DNA from: JBQTIM01 sp052388135
GTDB taxonomy: Bacteria; Elusimicrobiota; Elusimicrobia; FEN-1173
Assembly (NCBI GenBank): GCA_052388135.1
Contig: JBQTIM010000165.1
Location: 1 to 22,982, forward strand
Length of the DNA: 22,982 nucleotides
Direction of reading: 5' to 3'
Shown here: positions 14,805 through 22,463 of the stretch, in pieces
Position numbering within the stretch: the stretch's first letter is position 1
Layout: the number at the start of each line of letters is the position of its first letter
The notes under the pieces: generated by a model
The model's input: the letters and a program-made list of their open reading frames with translations, nothing else
Told to the model about the DNA's origin: nothing
Database searches by the model: none
Program-made: the position numbers and the translations under genes

Positions 14805-17504
14805 GTGCCCAACATCCTTCAAACGTCCCTCGGCCTCGTCAAGGCCGTCTTCGGCACCCAAAACGAACGCACGCTGAAGAGGCTCGCCCCTCTCGTCCAG
14901 CAGGTGGCCGAATGGGACGAGCGCATGCGCGCCCTGGACGACGCCGCCCTCAAATCCAAAACGCCCGAGTTCCGCGCCCGGCTGGAAAAAGGGGAAACCC
15001 TGGACGATCTCCTGCCGGAGGCCTTCGCCGCCGCCCGGGAGGCCGCCCGCCGGGCCATCGGCCTGCGCCCGTACGACGTGCAGGTGCTGGGCGGCGCCAT
15101 CCTCCACCAGGGCAAGATCGCTGAGATGAAGACCGGCGAAGGAAAAACGCTGGTGGCCACCCTCCCCGTTTACCTCAACGCCCTCGCCGGCAAAGGCGTG
15201 CACGTGGTCACGGTCAACGACTACCTGGCCAAGCGCGACCGGCAGTGGATGGGCCCCGTCTTCGAGTTCCTGGGCATGACCGTGGGCCACGTGGAGCACG
15301 ACATGTCCCGCGCCGAACGCCAGAAGGCCTACGGCTCCGACGTCACCTACGTGACGAACAACGAAGTGGGCTTCGATTACCTTCGCGACAACCTGGTGCA
15401 GGAAAAAGCCCAGCGCGTCCTGCGCCCCTTCCATTACGCCATCGTGGACGAGGTGGACTCCATCTTGATCGACGAGGCGCGGACGCCCCTCATCATTTCG
15501 GGCCCCGGCGAGGCCTCCAGCCAGCGCTACCTGGTGGTCAACCGCGTCATTCCGCGGCTCAAGGGCCGCACCATCACCGAGTCCGAGGAGATCGAGGCGA
15601 AGTACAAGGGCATCGACCTGGGCGAGGGCTACGATTACATCGTGGACGAAAAAGCCCACACGGCCACCCTCACCGACCAGGGGAGCGTGAAGTGCGAGCA
15701 GCTCCTGGGCGTCAAGAGCCTCTACGACGACATCTCCGGCGAATGGGTCCACCACATCACCCAGGCCATCCGCGCCCACAAGCTCTACCACAAGGACGTG
15801 GATTACGTGGTGAAGGACGGCGAGGTCGTCATCGTCGACGAGTTCACGGGCCGCCTCATGCCCGGCCGCCGCTGGTCGGAAGGCCTGCACCAGGCCGTGG
15901 AGGCCAAGGAGGGCATCCGCCCCGCCGAGGAAAACCAAACGCTGGCCACCATCACGTTCCAAAACTTTTTCAAGCTCTACAAGAAGCTGGCGGGCATGAC
16001 GGGCACGGCGCTCACGGAGGCCGAGGAGTTCTGGAAAATTTACAAGCTGGACGTGGTGGAGATTCCGCCCAACCGGCCCACGGGCCGCACGGACATGGCC
16101 GACCGCGTGTTCCGCACGGAGCGGGAAAAATTCGCCGCCATCGTCGAGGAGGTGGAGGACTGCTGGAAGCGCGGCCAGCCCGTGCTGGCGGGCACGCGCT
16201 CCATCGAAAAATCCGAGAAGCTGGCCGGCCTGCTCCGCCACAAGGGCATCCCCCACAGCGTGCTGAACGCCAAATACCACGAGCAGGAGGCCACCATCAT
16301 CGCCCAGGCGGGCCGCAAGGGGGCGGTGACCATCGCCACCAACATGGCCGGCCGCGGCACGGACATCATTTTGGGCGGCAACCCGCCCTCGGCCGAGGAG
16401 GCGGCGCTGGTGCGCGAGGCCGGCGGCCTGCACATCCTGGGCACCGAGCGCCACGAAGCCCGCCGCATCGACAACCAGCTGCGCGGCCGCTCCGGCCGCC
16501 AGGGCGACCCCGGCTCGTCGCGCTTCTACCTGGGGCTGGACGACGAGCTCATGCGCCTTTTCGCCTCCGACCGCATCTCCGCCATCATGGGCAAGCTGGG
16601 CATGGAGGAAGGGGAGGACATCCAGCACCCCTGGGTGAACCGCGCCATCGAGAACGCCCAGCGCAAGGTCGAGGCCATGAACTTCGACATCCGCAAACAG
16701 CTTCTGGATTTCGACAACGTGATGAACAAGCAGCGCGAGGCCGTCTACGCTCTGCGCAACGCCACGCTGGAAGGGGAGGATCTGTCGGACCGCTTCCGCG
16801 ACATGGTCAACGAATCGCTCGAGGAAAAGCTGGTCCTTTGGGCGCCGGAGAAAGTGGTCCCGGAGCAATGGGATTTGGGCAGCCTGTCCGCCTGGCTCCA
16901 AAGGAGCTTCGGCCTGGAGGTCGCCCTCAAGGCCGAGGACTACGGTTCCCAGGCGCACCTGCGGGACCAGCTGAAGGAAGAGCTGGACAAGGCTTTCCAA
17001 AACCGGGAGTCGGAGCTGGGCGCCGAGGTGTTTCAGCGTCTGGGCCGCTGGGTGCTCCTCGAGATCATGGACAAGGCGTGGGTGGAGCACCTCACTTACC
17101 TCGAGCAGCTCCGCAAGGGCATTTTCCTTCGGGCCTACGGCCAGAAGGATCCTCTCATCGAGTTTCAAAAAGAAGGATTCAACCTTTTCGAATCCATGAT
17201 GCAGCGCATCCGGGAAGAGACTTTGGAATACATTTTCCGCATCCAGGTGACGCAGGAACAGCCCGTGCCCGCCGCCGCCGGCCCGCGGCCCATGCGGGCC
17301 GAAAAGCCCGCGCCCCTGATCGCGCCCACGCAGAGCGGCATTTCCACGGGCGCCGGCGCGCCGGCCGCCCCGCCTCTCGTCGTCCCCGCCCGTCTGGGCA
17401 ACGGCGCTGAAAAGCCGGCCCTCCCCGACGTCAAGAAGATCGGGCGCAACGACCCCTGTCCCTGCGGAAGCGGTAAGAAACACAAGAAGTGCTGCGGCAA
17501 ATAG
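14805..17504 (+). CDS. secA: Preprotein translocase ATPase SecA
   Basis: Motor ATPase pushing unfolded preproteins through SecYEG. The 899-residue product is full length. Walker A MKTGEGKT lies at 108-115, the DEAD-type Walker B at VDEVDSILIDEARTPLIISG, the preprotein-crosslinking domain follows, and the second nucleotide-binding fold has GTRSIEKSEKLAGLL, TNMAGRGTDI and the arginine-rich QLRGRSGRQGDPGSS. The helical scaffold and wing domains precede a variable, Ala/Pro-rich linker. The C-terminus is a zinc-binding SecB/ribosome motif with Cys-x-Cys and Cys-Cys pairs (PCPCGSGKKHKKCC). GTG 14805 gives the usual N-terminus; there is no Shine-Dalgarno, and the promoter position implies a leaderless mRNA. 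The stop is followed in the same frame by lnt. Confidence 0.98.
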   Translation: MPNILQTSLGLVKAVFGTQNERTLKRLAPLVQQVAEWDERMRALDDAALKSKTPEFRARLEKGETLDDLLPEAFAAAREAARRAIGLRPYDVQVLGGAILHQGKIAEMKTGEGKTLVATLPVYLNALAGKGVHVVTVNDYLAKRDRQWMGPVFEFLGMTVGHVEHDMSRAERQKAYGSDVTYVTNNEVGFDYLRDNLVQEKAQRVLRPFHYAIVDEVDSILIDEARTPLIISGPGEASSQRYLVVNRVIPRLKGRTITESEEIEAKYKGIDLGEGYDYIVDEKAHTATLTDQGSVKCEQLLGVKSLYDDISGEWVHHITQAIRAHKLYHKDVDYVVKDGEVVIVDEFTGRLMPGRRWSEGLHQAVEAKEGIRPAEENQTLATITFQNFFKLYKKLAGMTGTALTEAEEFWKIYKLDVVEIPPNRPTGRTDMADRVFRTEREKFAAIVEEVEDCWKRGQPVLAGTRSIEKSEKLAGLLRHKGIPHSVLNAKYHEQEATIIAQAGRKGAVTIATNMAGRGTDIILGGNPPSAEEAALVREAGGLHILGTERHEARRIDNQLRGRSGRQGDPGSSRFYLGLDDELMRLFASDRISAIMGKLGMEEGEDIQHPWVNRAIENAQRKVEAMNFDIRKQLLDFDNVMNKQREAVYALRNATLEGEDLSDRFRDMVNESLEEKLVLWAPEKVVPEQWDLGSLSAWLQRSFGLEVALKAEDYGSQAHLRDQLKEELDKAFQNRESELGAEVFQRLGRWVLLEIMDKAWVEHLTYLEQLRKGIFLRAYGQKDPLIEFQKEGFNLFESMMQRIREETLEYIFRIQVTQEQPVPAAAGPRPMRAEKPAPLIAPTQSGISTGAGAPAAPPLVVPARLGNGAEKPALPDVKKIGRNDPCPCGSGKKHKKCCGK

Positions 17505-17666
17505 CCCACCGGAAACGCGCGGACCGCCCTCATTCCGCATCCTCAGCCGGCCGTTAAAAGCTCCGCCGCGGCGCGGCTCCGTCTTCCCGCGCTCATTGTT
17601 TCGAGCGCCGCCCTCTACACACTTTGTTTTCCGAAAGCCAATCTGGGCGCCGCGGCCTGGGCCTGC

Positions 17667-19064
17667 TTGGTTCCTCTGTTCGCCGCCGTTTCCGGCCGTT
17701 CCCTGAAAGGCGCGGCCGGCGCGGCGGGAGCGGCGGGCCTTCTGGCCAACCTGGGCGTGTACTATTGGATCTATCCCACCTGCCGCGCGGCCGGGCTGGC
17801 GGCGCCCGTGAGCCTGCTGGCTTGGAGCGCCTTGTCCGCCTATCTGGCGCTTTACTGGGCCGCCTTCGGACTGTCGTCCCGCCTGTTTCAAATTTCAGCG
17901 CCGCGGGCCTGGCCCGTCCTCGCGGCCGCGGCTTGGGCGGCGCTGGAATGGATCCGCTCCTGGGCGTTCACGGGCTTCCCGTGGCTGCCTCTCTCCGCCT
18001 CCCAATGGCGCGCGCCTTGTTTCCTTTCCCTGGCGGACGTCGGCGGGGGCTACATGGTTTCCTTTTGGATCGTCCTGGCCAACGCCGCCGTTGCGGCGGC
18101 TCTTCTTCAACGTCCCGCGGCCCGCCGCGCCGCCGTTTGGCCGGCGGCCGCCCTCTGGGCGCTCCTCCTGGCCGGGACCGCTCAGCGCTGGTCGCGGCCT
18201 GCGGCGCCGGCCGGGCCGCCCCTGTCCGTCGCCATCGTGCAAGGCAACATCGACCAATACCGCAAATGGAACGAAGCCTACGAGAACGACATCGTGGACG
18301 TGTATTCGCGGCTGACCGCCCGGGCGGCCGAAGAGCCGACGGACCTCATCGTCTGGCCCGAAACCGCCGTGCCCGGCTGGATCCCCAACGAAATCAAGTT
18401 CACGCGCTGGCTGGAGGACACCGCCCGCTCCGCCGGCGCCTTCCTGCTGGCGGGCGCGGCCACACACCAGCAGAAGGGAGACTACAACGCCGCCTTCCTG
18501 TTCACGCCCCAGGGCCACATCCTGGCGCAATACCGCAAGCAGCACCTGGTTCCCTTCGGCGAGTTCGTTCCGCTCCAGCCCATCCTGTCGCGCTTCATCA
18601 GCGTCTTGAACGAGCTGGGAGATTTCCACGGCTCCGACGACAAGACCGTGTTCCAGCTTCCCGAGGTCCGCTTCAGCGTGAACATCTGCTTCGAGGACCT
18701 CTTCCCCGGGCTGGTGCGGGACTTCGTCCGCCGCGGCGCCCAGCTCACCGTCAACATCACCAACGACGGCTGGTACCTGGACACCGCCGCGCCGGAACAG
18801 CATTTCACCGCCAACGTCCTCCGCGCCGTGGAGACGCGCACCTGGATTGTGCGCGCCGCCAACACCGGCGTTTCCGGTTTCATCGACCCCAAGGGCCGCG
18901 TCGTCGCCCGCACGCGCCTGCAGGAAGAGGCCGTTCTGCGCGGCGCCCCCAGCCCCATGGCCGGAGAAACTTTCTACGTCCGCCGCGGCGACCTCTTCGC
19001 CTGGGCCTGCGCGTTAGCCGCCACGGTGGGTGCTTTATTGTCACTGCGAAGGAAGTTGATTTAA
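17667..19064 (+). CDS. lnt: Apolipoprotein N-acyltransferase (5' end uncertain)
   Basis: Inner-membrane enzyme that adds the third acyl chain to lipoproteins before Lol sorting. The N-terminal half is a bundle of membrane helices; the C-terminal nitrilase-like domain holds the Glu-Lys-Cys triad: E in IVWPETAVPG, K in YRKQHLVPFGEF and C in VNICFEDLF. TTG 17667 is the first conventional start codon in the frame, but the frame is open back to the secA stop (17504), and the bases before 17667 encode what looks like the missing first helix (LPALIVSSAALYTLCFP). An ATT at 17532 would give 510 residues, close to the 512 of E. coli Lnt; no ATG or GTG exists in that stretch. Either a rare start codon or a sequence error is likely. 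The gene belongs functionally with lptE and lolC in the window. Confidence 0.92.
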   Translation: MVPLFAAVSGRSLKGAAGAAGAAGLLANLGVYYWIYPTCRAAGLAAPVSLLAWSALSAYLALYWAAFGLSSRLFQISAPRAWPVLAAAAWAALEWIRSWAFTGFPWLPLSASQWRAPCFLSLADVGGGYMVSFWIVLANAAVAAALLQRPAARRAAVWPAAALWALLLAGTAQRWSRPAAPAGPPLSVAIVQGNIDQYRKWNEAYENDIVDVYSRLTARAAEEPTDLIVWPETAVPGWIPNEIKFTRWLEDTARSAGAFLLAGAATHQQKGDYNAAFLFTPQGHILAQYRKQHLVPFGEFVPLQPILSRFISVLNELGDFHGSDDKTVFQLPEVRFSVNICFEDLFPGLVRDFVRRGAQLTVNITNDGWYLDTAAPEQHFTANVLRAVETRTWIVRAANTGVSGFIDPKGRVVARTRLQEEAVLRGAPSPMAGETFYVRRGDLFAWACALAATVGALLSLRRKLI

Positions 19065-19099
19065 GTCTCGGTTTCATCGGGGCCCCTGGGGCTTTCTTA

Positions 19100-19115
19100 A
19101 GTTCTCAGAAGAACT
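19100..19115. repeat. Perfect 6-bp inverted repeat upstream of prfB
   Basis: AGTTCT (19100-19105), spacer CAGA, AGAACT (19110-19115). It covers the place where a -35 hexamer would lie for the prfB -10. It could be an operator or a hairpin ending the lnt transcript. Confidence 0.4.
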
Positions 19116-19125
19116 CGGCTTCATT

Positions 19126-19134
19126 TGATAGAAT
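19126..19134 (+). promoter_or_regulatory. Predicted prfB extended -10
   Basis: TGATAGAAT (TG, one base, TAGAAT) ends six bases before ATG 19141. No -35 match is seen, as expected for extended -10 promoters. The arrangement copies that of secA and implies a leaderless prfB mRNA. Confidence 0.55.
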
Positions 19135-19140
19135 CCTTCC

Positions 19141-20269
19141 ATGAAAGAAATCCAAGACAAGCTCGACCTCGTGAAGACCTCCCTGGACCGGCTGGGGAGG
19201 TTCCTTTGACGTCCCCGGCAAACGCGTCAAGCTGAAAGAGCTGGAAACCCTCGCCGCCCAACCCGCCTTTTGGGACGTTCCGCAGGACGCCCAAAAAACC
19301 ATGAAGGAAGTCACCTCCCTTAAAGAAGTCATCGAACCCTGGGAGAAAATGAACCGCCGGTGGGAAGATTTAAAAACACACCTCGAGCTCGCCCGGGAAT
19401 ACCAGGACCCCAAGGAAGCCGAAGAAGCCGCCGCCGGCCTGGCGTCTCTGGAAAAATCCGCCCAGGAACTCACCACCCGCGCCAAACTTTCCGGCCCCAT
19501 GGACCGCAACAACGCCATCGTTTCCCTGCACGCCGGCGCGGGCGGAACCGAATCCTGCGACTGGGCGCAGATGCTCCTGCGCATGTACCAGCGCTGGTCC
19601 GAAACCAAGGGCTTCGCCATGGAAATCGCCGACCTTCTGCCGGGGGAAGAAGCGGGCGTCAAGCGCGTCACGTTTTTGGTAAAGGGCCCCTTCGCCTACG
19701 GCCTCCTGCAGTCGGAGATCGGCGTCCATCGGCTGGTGCGCATTTCGCCCTTCGACTCCAACGCCCGCCGGCACACCTCCTTCGCCGCCTGCGACATCCT
19801 GCCGGAAGTGGAGGACGACGTCCCCGTCGTCATCAACGAAAGCGAACTGCGCGTGGACACCTACCGCTCGGGCGGCGCCGGCGGCCAGCACGTCAACAAG
19901 ACGGACTCCGCCGTCCGCATGACCCACCTGCCCACGGGCATCGTGGTCCAATCCCAGAACGAGCGCTCCCAGCATAAGAACCGCGCCATGTGCATGAAGA
20001 TGCTGAAATCCAAACTTTACGATTTCGAAATGGATAAAAAACGCGGCGCCCTCGACAAACATTACGACGCCAAAGGCGACATCGCCTGGGGCAACCAGAT
20101 CCGCTCTTACGTCTTCATGCCCTACCAAATGGTGAAGGACCTGCGCAGCGGCCACGAGTCCTCGCAAATTTCCGCCGTCATGGACGGCGACCTGGACCCG
20201 TTCATCAACGCCTACTTGGAGTGGAAGCTGAGCGGCGACAAGCCCCGCCGGTCGTCCGCGGAAGACTAG
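19141..20269 (+). CDS. prfB: Peptide chain release factor 2, encoded through a programmed +1 frameshift
   Basis: Recognises UGA and UAA stop codons and releases the finished peptide. Translation from ATG 19141 reads 22 codons to CTT (19204-19206) and meets TGA (19207-19209). A +1 slip at CTT continues as DVPGKRVKLKELE and gives a 375-residue protein (E. coli RF2: 365). The downstream part has the SPF tripeptide (RISPFDSNARRHTS) that reads the stop codon in RF2, and the catalytic GGQ loop (SGGAGGQHVNKTDSAVR). A predictor without frameshifting would start the gene near 19301 and lose about 50 residues. The gene starts without a Shine-Dalgarno. It is followed by a receiver gene and lysS; prfB-lysS linkage is also known in E. 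coli. Confidence 0.96.
19196..19209 (+). promoter_or_regulatory. RF2 autoregulatory +1 frameshift site
   Basis: A Shine-Dalgarno-like GGAGG (19196-19200) lies three bases before CTT TGA C (19204-19210). This is the E. coli prfB geometry: internal Shine-Dalgarno, three-base spacer, CUU slippery codon, UGA. When RF2 is scarce the ribosome slips +1 and completes RF2. Confidence 0.93.
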
Positions 20270-20290
20270 GAAAAACAGCGTCCGTCCCTT

Positions 20291-20319
20291 TTGACACGGG
20301 GGGGGAAGCTTTGTATAGT
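20291..20319 (+). promoter_or_regulatory. Predicted promoter of the stand-alone receiver gene
   Basis: Perfect TTGACA (20291-20296), 17-base spacer with a nine-base G-run, TATAGT (20314-20319). A start near 20326 gives about 22 bases of leader including GGAG at 20339-20342. This is the closest match to a consensus promoter in the window. Confidence 0.7.
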
Positions 20320-20347
20320 AGGGCCACCAAAATTAAACGGAGAAGAC

Positions 20348-20722
20348 ATGGCCGATCTTCTGGTGGTGGACGACGAAAAAAACATAGTGGAGCTGGTGTC
20401 TTTCCTTCTCGAAAAGGAGGGGCACAAGGTCAAGACCGCCTTGGACGGCCAGGCCTGCCTCAACCTCCTAACCGGCTACCGGCCCGATCTCATCGTCCTC
20501 GACGTCATGCTTCCCATCATGGACGGCTACACGGTCTGCACGAAGTTGGCCGCCGAGGAAGCCACGCGGAACATCCCCATCCTCATCCTCACCGCCAAGG
20601 GCCAGATGCGCGACGTTTTCGCCCTGGCCACCAACGTGGCGGGCTACATGGAAAAACCTTTCGAACCCAGCAGCCTCGTCGCCAAGGTCAACGAAATCCT
20701 TGCGTCGCGGCCCGCGAAATAG
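20348..20722 (+). CDS. Stand-alone receiver-domain response regulator
   Basis: A 124-residue CheY/Spo0F-type protein consisting of a receiver domain only. It has the acidic pocket (LLVVDDEKN), the phospho-acceptor Asp in LIVLDVMLPIMDGY, the Thr in ILILTAKG and the conserved Lys in YMEKPFEP. There is no output domain, so it should act by phosphotransfer or by binding a partner. ATG 20348 is chosen over an in-frame ATG-like start at 20291 because the earlier codon lies inside the promoter, while 20348 has GGAG five bases upstream. It sits between prfB and lysS with its own strong promoter; no histidine kinase is nearby, so its partner is unknown. Confidence 0.9.
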   Translation: MADLLVVDDEKNIVELVSFLLEKEGHKVKTALDGQACLNLLTGYRPDLIVLDVMLPIMDGYTVCTKLAAEEATRNIPILILTAKGQMRDVFALATNVAGYMEKPFEPSSLVAKVNEILASRPAK

Positions 20723-20739
20723 CCGGCCCAGCGACTCCC

Positions 20740-22242
20740 ATGCCTGACCCCGGGCCGGCCCAGCCCGCCGCCCATTCCTCCCTGGAAGAGCTCATCGCCC
20801 AGCGCCGCGCCAAGCTGGCCAAGCTGCGCGAAGCCGGCGTCAACCCTTTTCCCGTCAGCTTCGACGCCGCCGACACGGCCCGCGCCGTCCTCGAGCGGCA
20901 CCAGAGCCTCGGGCCCGAAGCTGCGGCGTCGGAGGACACCTCCGTCGCCGGCCGCCTCATGACCCGGCGCGACATGGGCAAAGCCGCCTTCGCCCACATC
21001 GAAGACCGCACGGGCCGCCTCCAGGTCTACCTGCGCAAAGACGAGATCGGCGACGGATACGACGCCTTCAAAAACGGAGCGGACCTGGGAGACATCATCG
21101 GCGTCGCCGGCACGCCCTTCCGGACCAAAACGGGCGAGATCACCCTCCGAACCAAATCCTGGCGGATGCTGGCCAAAGCCCTCCGCCCGCCGCCCGAAAA
21201 ATTCCACGGCATGACCGACGTGGAGGAGCGCTACCGCCGGCGCGAGGTGGACCTCTTTTCCAACGCCGACGTCCGCCGCACGTTTCAAGTCCGCGCCGGG
21301 CTCAGCACCGCCCTGCGCCGCGCCCTGGACGAGCGCCATTTCCTGGAAGTCGAAACCCCTCTCATGCAGCCCGTGCCCGGCGGCGCCGCCGCCAAACCTT
21401 TCACCACCCACCACGAAGCCCTGGACATGGGCCTCTATCTCCGCATCGCCCCTGAACTCTATCTCAAGCGCCTTTTGGTGGGGGGCCTGGAACGCGTTTA
21501 CGAAATCGGCCGGGCCTTCCGCAACGAAGGCATAGACACCCGCCACAACCCCGAGTTCACCATATTGGAAGCCTATCAAGCCTACACCGACGTCCGGGGC
21601 ATGATGGACCTGGCGGAAAGCCTCATCCGCTCCGGCGCGGCGGCCGTGGGCATCCAGAAATCAACCTACCGAGGCCTTGAAGTGGATTTTCAAAAACCCT
21701 TCAGCAGGCTCCATTTGCGCGATCTATTTAACACCATACTTCACATAGACTACGCCGCCCTTTGCCGGCAAGGCGGCTGGCGGGACGCCGCCCAAAAAGC
21801 CGGCATCCGCGGCGACGCCGCCCTCCCCGACCATAAGTATTTTGACCGCCTTTTGGACGAACGCATCCTTCCCACGGTCAAGGAGCCATCTTTCATCCTG
21901 GGCTATCCCAAGGCCTTCTCGCCCCTGGCCAAAAGCGACCCCGACGCCCCTGAAATCGCCGAACGCTTCGAGCTTTATCTGGCCGGCGAAGAGGTCGCCA
22001 ACGCCTACTCCGAACAAAACGATCCCGACGTCCAGCGGGAACGTTTTATGGAACAGGCCAAAAAGCGCCAATCCGGCGACGAGGAAGCCATGCCCGCCGA
22101 CGAAGAATTCCTCATCGCCCTGGAGCACGCCATGCCCCCCGCCGGCGGCCTCGGCATCGGCATAGACCGCCTCACCATGGTCCTCACCGGCACCGAATCC
22201 ATAAGGGAAGTGATTTTGTTTCCTCTGCTCAGGCCGGCATAG
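20740..22242 (+). CDS. lysS: Lysyl-tRNA synthetase, class II
   Basis: Charges tRNA-Lys. The 500-residue product begins with a short helical extension and an OB-fold anticodon-binding domain (about 65-170, SVAGRLMTRRDMGKAAFAHI, then GRLQVYLRKDEIGD). The catalytic core has class II motif 1 (FLEVETPLMQPVPGGAAAKPF), motif 2 (YEIGRAFRNEGIDTRHNPEF) and motif 3 (GLGIGIDRLTMVLTGTESIREVILFP). Length is close to that of E. coli LysS (505). ATG 20740 follows the receiver stop by 17 bases without a strong Shine-Dalgarno, so co-transcription with the receiver gene is likely. The open frame continues upstream through the receiver gene but is only a shadow there. Confidence 0.96.
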   Translation: MPDPGPAQPAAHSSLEELIAQRRAKLAKLREAGVNPFPVSFDAADTARAVLERHQSLGPEAAASEDTSVAGRLMTRRDMGKAAFAHIEDRTGRLQVYLRKDEIGDGYDAFKNGADLGDIIGVAGTPFRTKTGEITLRTKSWRMLAKALRPPPEKFHGMTDVEERYRRREVDLFSNADVRRTFQVRAGLSTALRRALDERHFLEVETPLMQPVPGGAAAKPFTTHHEALDMGLYLRIAPELYLKRLLVGGLERVYEIGRAFRNEGIDTRHNPEFTILEAYQAYTDVRGMMDLAESLIRSGAAAVGIQKSTYRGLEVDFQKPFSRLHLRDLFNTILHIDYAALCRQGGWRDAAQKAGIRGDAALPDHKYFDRLLDERILPTVKEPSFILGYPKAFSPLAKSDPDAPEIAERFELYLAGEEVANAYSEQNDPDVQRERFMEQAKKRQSGDEEAMPADEEFLIALEHAMPPAGGLGIGIDRLTMVLTGTESIREVILFPLLRPA

Positions 22243-22274
22243 GAGGAACTGAAGTTCTCATCGGAGGACCGAGC

Positions 22275-22403
22275 ATGAACGTCAGTCTCCTCCTAGAAAA
22301 ATTTCTTCGCGAAAACGCCGATTTTCGCCTTCGCGCTTTTCTGAGTTTAAAAGCCAGGCCGTTCGCCGTCATTCCGGCGGAAGCCGGAATCCAGTTTTTA
22401 TAG
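22275..22403 (+). CDS. Short ORF of unknown function ending inside a palindromic repeat
   Basis: A possible 42-residue peptide, MNVSLLLEKFLRENADFRLRAFL onward. ATG 22275 has GGAGGA at 22263-22268, six bases upstream, a good Shine-Dalgarno. The C-terminal VIPAEAGIQFL is encoded by the first copy of the 28-bp palindrome; this peptide is a familiar by-product of such repeats in many genomes. The repeat may therefore have inserted into, and cut short, an older gene. No function recognised; it may not be expressed. Confidence 0.35.
   Translation: MNVSLLLEKFLRENADFRLRAFLSLKARPFAVIPAEAGIQFL
22367..22394 (-). repeat. Palindromic repeat copy 1
   Basis: 28 bp, stem ATTCCGGC (22371-22378), loop GGAA, GCCGGAAT (22383-22390), flanked by CGTC and CCAG. 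In reverse complement it matches copies 2 and 3 at 23 of 28 bases versus copy 2. It faces copy 2 across 29 bases. Confidence 0.85.
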
Positions 22404-22423
22404 CCATAGAAGAATGAAAACCT

Positions 22424-22451
22424 CTGGACCCCGGCTTTCGCCGGGGTGACG
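22424..22451 (+). repeat. Palindromic repeat copy 2
   Basis: 28 bp: CTGG, stem ACCCCGGC (22428-22435), loop TTTC, GCCGGGGT (22440-22447), GACG. It ends 12 bases before the GIY-YIG start codon. It matches copy 3 at 26 of 28 bases, differing only in the loop. Confidence 0.88.
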
Positions 22452-22463
22452 TTTAAAGACGGG

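Noticed and set aside
14766..17891. A 1041-codon open frame on the - strand opposite secA
   Set aside because: Low-complexity His/Val/Gly-rich translation, a mirror of the GC-rich codon pattern of secA, which is unmistakable on the + strand. The long - strand frame opposite leuS (2100-4580) is rejected for the same reason.
17624..19144. 506-codon + frame overlapping lnt
   Set aside because: Arg/Pro/Gly-rich shadow of lnt; the lnt frame contains the membrane helices and catalytic triad.
19141..20269. prfB as a pseudogene broken by TGA
   Set aside because: The stop sits in the exact RF2 frameshift context (GGAGG, three bases, CTT TGA C), and the +1 frame continues the family sequence.
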